From contig CAWFMO010000001.1 in the NCBI GenBank assembly GCA_963817065.1, positions 992,001 to 1,056,000 on the forward strand: a stretch of 64,000 nucleotides of DNA. The letters run 5' to 3'. This DNA comes from CAWFMO01 sp963817065. GTDB taxonomy: Bacteria > Actinomycetota > Thermoleophilia > Solirubrobacterales > 70-9. Both the position numbers and the translations under genes were made by a program. The notes under the pieces were generated by a model, which worked only from the letters and a program-made list of their open reading frames with translations, did no database searches and was not told the DNA's origin. Shown here one piece after another: positions 56,352-64,000 of this stretch. Position 1 is the stretch's first letter. Each line of letters opens with the position of its first letter.

Positions 56352-57812
56352 TCAGTCCGCCGGGGACTCGACGTAGCGGCCGCGGCCGTTGAACTTCGGG
56401 ACCTTGGACGGCTTGCGGGCGACGTAGCGCTCGAACTCGAAGCGGTCGGTCTCGCCTTTCTGGACGAGCCGGAAGCGGCGAGACAGCTCGAACGGGTAGC
56501 CGCCCGAGTTGCCATTGCAGAGCGCCCCCCAGAAACAGGTGCCGAGCGCGTGGCTCTCGATCGCCTTCGTCCGCGCGATCACGACCTCCCGCACCGCGAC
56601 GAGCCGCTGCGGGCCGTTCTCGAGACCGCGGCTTGGGCCGATGTAGAGCGACAGCGGGCGCTGGTTGTAGCCGCGGTCGGCCATCGCGACCCAGAGCCGC
56701 TCCTGGGTCGCCGGCGGGACCTGCTCCGCGAGGTCTTCCCAGTCGGGTCGCTGCAGCTTCGGATCGCTCGCGACCCAGAACACCAGCGCGATCGAGACCG
56801 CGGCGAGGACCGCGGTCGCCGCCGGCCCCGCCCGGCCGAGCCTGGGAGCGGCGAGCGCGACGCCCGCCGCGACGCCGAACGGAACCCAGAGCTGGATCAG
56901 GTTCCGGGTGATCACGTAGTCCTGGCCGATCACGATCGGGCCGATCAGCAGCGCCGCCGCGACGAGACCGACCCCGCCGCTGACGAAAAGCCCGTGCCGC
57001 TCCTCGCGGCCGCCGCGCCACGCAACCACCACCGCCACGGCGAGTCCTGCAACAACGATCCAGGGCAGGACCCCGAACGGCGAATAGAAGCCGATCGCCA
57101 TGTTCTCGAACACGCCCTCGGCGCGCGGGCGCAGCGGCAGCTCGCTGATCCAGCTGCCGTGGCCGACCTGGTTGGCGAGCAGGGGCAGCAGCGCGAGACC
57201 GGTGACGGTCGGGATCGCGAGCGCGCCGAGCAGCGGGCGCCGCGGGACGCGGGCGGAGATCCACAACAGCGCCGCCTCGGGAACGATCAGGACCGCGGTC
57301 AGGTAGTGGGTCGCCATCGCCAGCGCGGAGGCGGCTCCCCAGAGGTAGAGCTGGGACCGGGCGCGCTCCGGCTGCTTCATCGCCCGGACGAAGAACAGGA
57401 ACGCCGCGGCGGTGAACAGCAGCATCAACGAATATGAGCGGGCTTCCTGCGAGTACCAGACGAGCAGCGGATTGACCGCCGCGAGCCAGGCGACGATCAG
57501 CCCGGCCCGGCGGCTGAACAGATCGCGACCAGCGAGATAGAGCACCCACACCGTCGCGACCCCGGCGATCGCCGAGACCGAGCGCAACGCGAACTCGGAG
57601 TCGCCGAACGGGACCGCCCAGAGCCAGGTGACGACGAAGTAGACGGGTGGGCTGAGCTCGACCGGCCCGAGGCGCGAGAGCATGTCCCCGAACGAGGACT
57701 GGCTCATGAACGCCGTGTCCCACTCGTCGTACCAGAGGCTCTGATCGCCGAGCGCGTAGACGCGCAGCGCCGCCGCGACCACCAGCGCCAGCGGCAGCGA
57801 AAGGCGGGTCAG
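56352..57812 (-). CDS. ArnT/PMT-type membrane glycosyltransferase (GT-C)
   Basis: 486 residues with about 11 membrane helices. The first loop has LWYDEWDT with the DE-type acidic motif, then ELSPPVYFVVTWLW and SQEARSYSLMLLF, all typical of GT39/GT83-like lipid-linked sugar transferases; the C-terminal about 120 residues are extracytoplasmic. It transfers sugars from polyprenyl phosphate donors to an outer acceptor. The start is probably CTG 57812, overlapping the SDR stop as CTGA; GTG 57782 would cut the first helix. Confidence 0.8.
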   Translation of the reverse strand: MTRLSLPLALVVAAALRVYALGDQSLWYDEWDTAFMSQSSFGDMLSRLGPVELSPPVYFVVTWLWAVPFGDSEFALRSVSAIAGVATVWVLYLAGRDLFSRRAGLIVAWLAAVNPLLVWYSQEARSYSLMLLFTAAAFLFFVRAMKQPERARSQLYLWGAASALAMATHYLTAVLIVPEAALLWISARVPRRPLLGALAIPTVTGLALLPLLANQVGHGSWISELPLRPRAEGVFENMAIGFYSPFGVLPWIVVAGLAVAVVVAWRGGREERHGLFVSGGVGLVAAALLIGPIVIGQDYVITRNLIQLWVPFGVAAGVALAAPRLGRAGPAATAVLAAVSIALVFWVASDPKLQRPDWEDLAEQVPPATQERLWVAMADRGYNQRPLSLYIGPSRGLENGPQRLVAVREVVIARTKAIESHALGTCFWGALCNGNSGGYPFELSRRFRLVQKGETDRFEFERYVARKPSKVPKFNGRGRYVESPAD

Positions 57813-58531
57813 CCGTCCTGCGAGCTGGGACGAATCAGGATCTCGTTGACGTCGACGTGCTCGGGCTGCTCGAGGGCGTACATCAGCGCCCGAGCGACGT
57901 CGTCGGGCTGCAGAACGTTCTGCGGCGGTTGATCGAAGAACGGCGTCGCCACCATCCCCGGCTCGATCAGCGTCACGCGAATCGAGTGGTTGTCGTGCAT
58001 CTGCCGCAGCTCCTGCCGCAGGGACTCGCCGATCGCCGTCACCGCCCATTTCGTCGCGGAGTAAAGCGAACCGGGCAACGCCCGGCGCCCGGCGACCGAG
58101 CCGGTGATCAGGACGTGGCCCGAGCCCCGCTCGAGCAGGGCCGGCAGCGTCGCGCGGATCGTGAGCGCGACGCCGTAGACGTTGGTCAGCACCATCGAGC
58201 GCCACTGCTCCGGCGTCTCCTCGAGAAAACCGCGCTTGGCGCCGAACCCCGCGTTGGCGAAGACGGCGTCGAGGCGTCCGAAGCGCTCGTTCGCCGCGGC
58301 GGCGAGCGCCTGGACCGAGTCCCAGTCGGTGACGTCGGTCGTCACCGCGACCGCCCGCTCCTCGCCGCCGAGCTCGGCGGCGAGATCGTCGAGCTTCTGC
58401 TCGCTGCGCGCGCCGAGCACGAGCCGGTAGCCGGCCCGCGCCGCGTGGCGGGCGCTCTCGGCGCCGATCCCGCTCGAGGCGCCGGTGATCAGCAGCACCT
58501 TGTCGCCCGGCTTGTCGCCCGAATCGGCCAT
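57809..58531 (-). CDS. Short-chain dehydrogenase/reductase
   Basis: 240 residues, classical SDR. Cofactor loop TGASSGIG (16-23), NAG (93-95), catalytic S144, Y157 and K161 (YSATK). Prefers NADP(H) or NAD(H) undetermined; the loop after strand 2 has GARSEQKL, which suggests NADP. Substrate unknown. Coupled to the ArnT-like gene by CTGA; 50 bp from the divergent ccmE gene. Confidence 0.92.
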   Translation of the reverse strand: MADSGDKPGDKVLLITGASSGIGAESARHAARAGYRLVLGARSEQKLDDLAAELGGEERAVAVTTDVTDWDSVQALAAAANERFGRLDAVFANAGFGAKRGFLEETPEQWRSMVLTNVYGVALTIRATLPALLERGSGHVLITGSVAGRRALPGSLYSATKWAVTAIGESLRQELRQMHDNHSIRVTLIEPGMVATPFFDQPPQNVLQPDDVARALMYALEQPEHVDVNEILIRPSSQDG

Positions 58532-58567
58532 CGAGGGCGATTCTCGCAGGCAGGGCGCCCGGGTTGC

Positions 58568-58573
58568 GATAAT
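58568..58573 (+). promoter_or_regulatory. -10-like hexamer for ccmE
   Basis: GATAAT, one base from the consensus TATAAT, ends 8 bp before the ATG at 58582, making the ccmE-ccmF message leaderless. Confidence 0.45.
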
Positions 58574-58581
58574 CCCCGGCG

Positions 58582-58976
58582 ATGGATCCTGCCCGCAAGC
58601 GAAAGATCCGACTCGTCGTCGCGCTCTCGGTGGCCGTGCTGCTCGCCGTCGGGCTCGTCTACACGTCGTTCAGCGCCTCGACCGAGGCCAAGCAGCCCTC
58701 GGAGCTGCTCGCGAGCGGCGGCAGCGACAGCTACGAGCTGACCGGGAAGGTCGTCCCCGGCTCGATCGAGCGCGGCAGCGAGGAGCTCCGCTTCCGGGTC
58801 GCCGACCGCGACGGCACCGAGAGCGTCCCGGTCGTCTACACCGGCACGATCCCCGACCCGTTCCGCGACGGCCGCGAGGTGATCGTCACCGGCAAGCTCG
58901 AGAACGGGACCTTCGTCGGCGAGCGCGACAGCCTGGTCACGAAGTGCCCCTCGAAGTTCACTGAGGAAAAGAACAC

Positions 58977-58980
<4 letters not shown>
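58582..58980 (+). CDS. ccmE: Cytochrome c maturation haem chaperone CcmE, Cys type
   Basis: 132 residues: one N-terminal membrane helix (about 9-28) then an OB-fold domain. In this group the haem-binding His of proteobacterial CcmE (HxxxY) is replaced by Cys (CxxxY): here C122 in VTKCPSKF. The Tyr position is Phe126, unlike the usual CPSKY. It carries haem from CcmC to CcmF at the outer face. The stop overlaps the proposed CTG start of ccmF. Confidence 0.85.
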
Positions 58981-61114
<2,134 letters not shown>

Positions 61115-61118
<4 letters not shown>

Positions 61119-61423
61119 TCGAGCTGCTGCTCGCGGCGCTGATCTTCGTCGTCGCGATCGCGTTCGTGGTCGCGCCGCTGCGCCGCCGCCCCGAGGAGCC
61201 TTCGGCTCGAGGCAGGGAGGAGGAGCGGCGTGAGGCTCGACTCGCCGAGCTCGAGGCGCGCAAGGAGGCCAAGTACCGCGAGCTCCGCGACGCCGAGCTC
61301 GACCGCGCGAGCGGCAAGCTGAGCGAGGAGGACTTCAGCCGCCAGGACGCCGAGCTGCGCCGCGAGGCGGTCGAGATCCTCGACCAGATCGACGGTGAGA
61401 AGAAGCCGCGAGGACCTGGCTAG
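61115..61423 (+). CDS. CcmI-like cytochrome c biogenesis protein
   Basis: 102 residues: one N-terminal membrane helix (about 2-20), then a charged helical domain with YRELRDAELDRASGKLSEEDFSRQDAELRREAVEILDQID, the N-terminal CcmI/CycH pattern (here without TPRs). Binds apocytochrome or CcmF/CcmH in System I. TTG start overlaps the ccmF stop as TTGA. Only family-level similarity supports the role. Confidence 0.75.
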
Positions 61424-61426
61424 ACT
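61421..61426 (+). promoter_or_regulatory. -10-like hexamer for secG
   Basis: TAGACT ends 7 bp before the ATG at 61434; the same sequence and spacing as at the lipoprotein-kinase operon. Confidence 0.4.
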
Positions 61427-61433
61427 TCCGCCG

Positions 61434-61658
61434 ATGGAATCCCTGCTCGGAGTAGTCCAAGTAGCTATCTCGGTGATCGTGATCTTCCTCGTCCTCCTCC
61501 ATTCCGGAAAGGACGCGGGGCTCTCCGGCGCCTTCGGGATCGGCGGCGCCGGCGGCGGGATCGGCGGCGGCTCGATGGTCGAGCGCAACCTGACCCGCGC
61601 GACGATCTTCTTCTCCGTCCTCTGGGCGCTGAACGCGATCGTCCTCCTGAAGATTTAG
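61434..61658 (+). CDS. secG: Preprotein translocase subunit SecG
   Basis: 74 residues with two membrane helices (about 3-25 and 52-72) and the SecG loop SGKDAGLSGAFG. Third core subunit of the SecYEG channel, aiding protein export. ATG 61434 follows TAGACT by 7 bp. Here separated from gap-pgk-tpiA, to which it is usually adjacent in actinobacteria, by 49 kb. Confidence 0.93.
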   Translation: MESLLGVVQVAISVIVIFLVLLHSGKDAGLSGAFGIGGAGGGIGGGSMVERNLTRATIFFSVLWALNAIVLLKI

Positions 61659-61662
61659 GGCC

Positions 61663-62592
61663 ATGCGGAGGTTGGTTGCCCTCCTGGGCGCCGTCCTCAC
61701 GCTCGCGGGCTGCGGCGGCGACGACTCGGCGCCCGCAACCTCGACCGACGCTCCGCCGGCCGGAGGGGGAGGGGTGCTCCGCTACGCGATGCCGGAGCTG
61801 CCCGACAACCTCGATCCGCTCGCCGCGACGACCCCGGCGGCGAAGCTGGTCTCGCGCCAGGTCAACGAGCCGCTGGTCTCGCGCCTGCGGGGGCCCTACC
61901 GCGGCAGCGCGATCCCGGCCGGGCTGGCGCTCTCGCTGCGCCCCTCCGCCGACGCGACGGTATGGATCGCGCGGTTGCGCGGCGGGGTCCGCTTCCACGA
62001 CGGGACGCCGCTGAACGGCGGCGCGGTGCTCGCCAACGTCCGCCGTTGGACGTCGGTCCCCGAGGGCACGCGGCTGCTGCCTACGCTCTTCAACGCCGAC
62101 GCCCCGCGCCCCGACCTCGTCCGGCTGCTGCTCCGCCGGCCGACCCCCGATCTGCCGCGCCTGCTCTCCTCGCCGCGGCTCGGCCTCGTCTCGCCCGCGA
62201 GCCTGCGCCCGCAGAGCGGCGTGCGGGCGAGGCTGAGCGGCGACCGCGCCCCCGGCACCGGCCCGTTCGAGATCGAGCGCTTCGGCGAGAGCCCGCTCAA
62301 CCTCGGCCGCAACGCCGCCTGGTGGGGGACGCCGCTCGGTCTCGGCCCGGCGCTCGACGCGGTCGAGTTCAGGGCGGTCGCCGACGAGCCCGCGCGGACC
62401 GCCGAGCTGCGCGCCGGGGAGTCCGAGGTCGCCTCCGATCTCTCGCCGGCATCGCTGGCCGCGATCCGCACCGACCCGTTGCTCACCGTGCGTCCGGGCG
62501 GCCTCGGGCTCCAGCGCTCGGTGAGGGGGCTCCCCACGGCAAACTCGATCTCGTTCTCCGGCGTCTGGCTGACCGACATCGAGGCGCCGTAG
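61663..62592 (+). CDS. Short SBP_bac_5-type solute-binding lipoprotein
   Basis: 309 residues. Lipobox LAGC (Cys17), then the N-terminal part of a family 5 extracellular solute-binding protein: LPDNLDPLAATTPAAKLVSRQVNEPL, VRFHDGTPLNGGAVLANVRRW, GTGPFEIERF. Family members are about 500-550 residues; this one ends after lobe I and the start of the hinge, so it is naturally truncated or serves another role. No permease genes are adjacent. Follows secG at 4 bp, so probably co-transcribed. Confidence 0.75.
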   Translation: MRRLVALLGAVLTLAGCGGDDSAPATSTDAPPAGGGGVLRYAMPELPDNLDPLAATTPAAKLVSRQVNEPLVSRLRGPYRGSAIPAGLALSLRPSADATVWIARLRGGVRFHDGTPLNGGAVLANVRRWTSVPEGTRLLPTLFNADAPRPDLVRLLLRRPTPDLPRLLSSPRLGLVSPASLRPQSGVRARLSGDRAPGTGPFEIERFGESPLNLGRNAAWWGTPLGLGPALDAVEFRAVADEPARTAELRAGESEVASDLSPASLAAIRTDPLLTVRPGGLGLQRSVRGLPTANSISFSGVWLTDIEAP

Positions 62593-62599
62593 CGCCGGC

Positions 62600-64000
62600 T
62601 CAGCTGAAGGGCACCCAGGCCCGCGGGCCGAGCGTGTCGATGTCGCTCGCGAGCAACCCGTCCGCCGAGAGCGAGTAGAGCCGCCCGCCGACGACCAGGG
62701 TCCGCTCGATCGGCGTTCCCGGAGCCTGGCCGTGGACGATCCGCGCCTGCTCCTGGACACCGAAGCCGGCGCCGACGCGGAAACCGACCGCGCCCTCGAA
62801 GCTCAGGTTGACCCCGCGCCGGTCGGAGACCGAGAGCGGCATCACCGCGAGCTGCCGCGGCGGCCAGTAGAGGAATGCGCGGTGGTTCGCCTCAACCGCC
62901 GAGCTGCCGCCGGCGACCGTCGCCTGCGCGGTCCGCACCGGCGCCGCCGGGTTCGAGACGTCGAAGAGCGAGACCTGGGTCCCGAGCGCGGCGCCCTCGG
63001 GGGTGGCGTCCTGTCCGATCCCGAGCAGCAGCCCGGGTGAGATCGGGTGCAGGTAGGAGGAGAAGCCGCGGATCTCGAGCTCGCCGAGGACGCTCGGCGC
63101 GGCGGGCGCCGAGAGGTCGATCACGTACAGCGGATCGATGCGGCGGAAAGTGACGACGAAGGCGATGTCCTCTACGAACCGGACCGCGTAGATGTCCTGG
63201 CCGCGGCCGAGGTTGCCGACCCGGCCCACGGGCGCAAGCGCGCCGCCGGAGTCGGCGAGCACGGTGACGAAGCTCTGGCTGCGGCGGCGCGCGCGCAGCG
63301 GGTCGGCGGTGCTCGCGACCCGGAGCAGCCCGTTGCGCTCCGACATCGACCACTGGCTCAGCATCCGGCCCTGGACCGCGCCGCTGCCGGCGTACTCGGT
63401 CGACCCCGGCGCGAGCGCGAACTTGTGGATCGATGTGGATCCCGTGGCGCCGCCGGACTCGGTCGCGACGTAGAGGCTCGAGCCCGAGCCGTAGACGACG
63501 TCGCCGCTGGTCGTGATCGCGTCCGAGTCGACCGCGGGCAGGCCGCGGGCCATGTCGATCGTCAGCACGGTGAGCATGTCGGTGCCCGAGAAGCGGGTGG
63601 GGTGGCTGACGTCGGCGCAGGCGACGAGCTTGCGCTTCAGCGGCTTGGCCGTCGCCGGGATCCGGGCGAAGCTCGAGGGCACCGGCTTGCGCGGCGCGCC
63701 GAGCGAGGAGATCACGACCCTCGCCGTCGAGTCGTTGAGGCGCGCGCTGACGTAGCTGCCCGCGGCCCTCACGGTCGAGACGACGCGCATCGCCGCCGGG
63801 TCGCTGACGTCGACGTCGCTGAGCAGGGTGTCGCCCGAGACGAGCTGGGTCATCACCAGCGCTCGCGAGCCGTGGAGCAGCAGCTCGCTCTCGGCGGCGA
63901 ACGATCCGCGCCGCTGCGGCGGCCCGATCTCGATCGATCCGAGCTCGACCGGCGCCGCGCTTCCTGCGGCGACCGCGTGCAGCTTGCCGTTCGCGAGCGC
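62600..64000 (-). CDS. Secreted beta-propeller domain protein (partial, runs off right edge)
   Basis: At least 467 residues; the reading frame stays open to the window edge. Repeats of the type VRFVEDIAFVVTFRRIDPLYVIDLSAPAAPSVLGELEI, with FSSYLHPISPGLLLGIGQD, match the extracellular C-terminal beta-propeller (Beta_propel, PF09826) family, thought to be cell-surface proteins of unknown role. The N-terminus, with its signal peptide, lies beyond position 64000. Convergent with the solute-binding lipoprotein. Confidence 0.82.
   Translation of the reverse strand, partial: ALANGKLHAVAAGSAAPVELGSIEIGPPQRRGSFAAESELLLHGSRALVMTQLVSGDTLLSDVDVSDPAAMRVVSTVRAAGSYVSARLNDSTARVVISSLGAPRKPVPSSFARIPATAKPLKRKLVACADVSHPTRFSGTDMLTVLTIDMARGLPAVDSDAITTSGDVVYGSGSSLYVATESGGATGSTSIHKFALAPGSTEYAGSGAVQGRMLSQWSMSERNGLLRVASTADPLRARRRSQSFVTVLADSGGALAPVGRVGNLGRGQDIYAVRFVEDIAFVVTFRRIDPLYVIDLSAPAAPSVLGELEIRGFSSYLHPISPGLLLGIGQDATPEGAALGTQVSLFDVSNPAAPVRTAQATVAGGSSAVEANHRAFLYWPPRQLAVMPLSVSDRRGVNLSFEGAVGFRVGAGFGVQEQARIVHGQAPGTPIERTLVVGGRLYSLSADGLLASDIDTLGPRAWVPFS

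Overview
The window is a 64 kb, very GC-rich bacterial chromosome segment packed on both strands. No gap longer than about 200 bp lacks a gene. The order uvrC-rapZ-...-gap-pgk-tpiA followed by secG further on, abundant GTG/TTG starts, many apparently leaderless genes, Ser/Thr kinases and secreted proteins with Lys/Cys-rich tails point to an actinobacterium. Thermoleophilia (Solirubrobacterales-like) is my best guess; this is inferred, since there is no rRNA gene to test it. I see no phage, plasmid, insertion sequence or CRISPR array.

Region by region: (1) 1-6.5 kb: a stand-alone alarmone-hydrolase-like HD protein, two TadE-type pseudopilins and an unusual TadG-like/VanY/lytic-transglycosylase fusion, a MaoC dehydratase, a copper lipoprotein and a crotonase. 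(2) 6.5-23 kb: housekeeping: uvrC, rapZ, an ABC exporter, gap-pgk-tpiA-gpmI, tgt, a Ser/Thr kinase with a lipoprotein partner, a phosphoesterase, an M48 protease, rlmH and argS. whiA and yvcK, which usually sit beside rapZ in actinobacteria, are absent here. (3) 23-52 kb: a large surface-polysaccharide region with a priming sugar transferase, a probable GDP-mannose 3,5-epimerase, three GT4-type and one GT2 glycosyltransferase, a Wzx-like flippase, a Wzz/BY-kinase, two O-antigen-ligase-type proteins, six SAM methyltransferases, three left-handed beta-helix acyltransferases, a sulfotransferase-like protein, two tandem sulfatases and a secreted glycosidase. (4) 52-62 kb: an ECF sigma factor with a histone-like tail, and two halves of a System I cytochrome c maturation set (ccmH-ccmG and ccmE-ccmF-ccmI-like) around a tRNA-Gly, a MarR regulator, an SDR and an ArnT-like glycosyltransferase; then secG. 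(5) 62-64 kb: a short solute-binding lipoprotein and a beta-propeller protein that runs off the right edge.

Polysaccharide logic (inferred): precursors are made in the cytosol, the 23.0 kb transferase primes undecaprenyl phosphate, the glycosyltransferases and decorating enzymes extend and modify the repeat, the flippase exports it, the ligase/polymerase-type proteins and Wzz/BY-kinase set length, and secreted sulfatases and the glycosidase may trim it.

Two expression features recur. Many first genes show TANNNT followed by 6-8 bp and then the start codon, the signature of leaderless mRNA; at two divergent pairs the two -10 hexamers share a central TA, giving a symmetric bidirectional promoter. 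Within operons the downstream start often overlaps the upstream stop as ATGA, GTGA, TTGA or even CTGA, and ccmF appears to need a CTG start. Start coordinates below were chosen with these patterns in mind.
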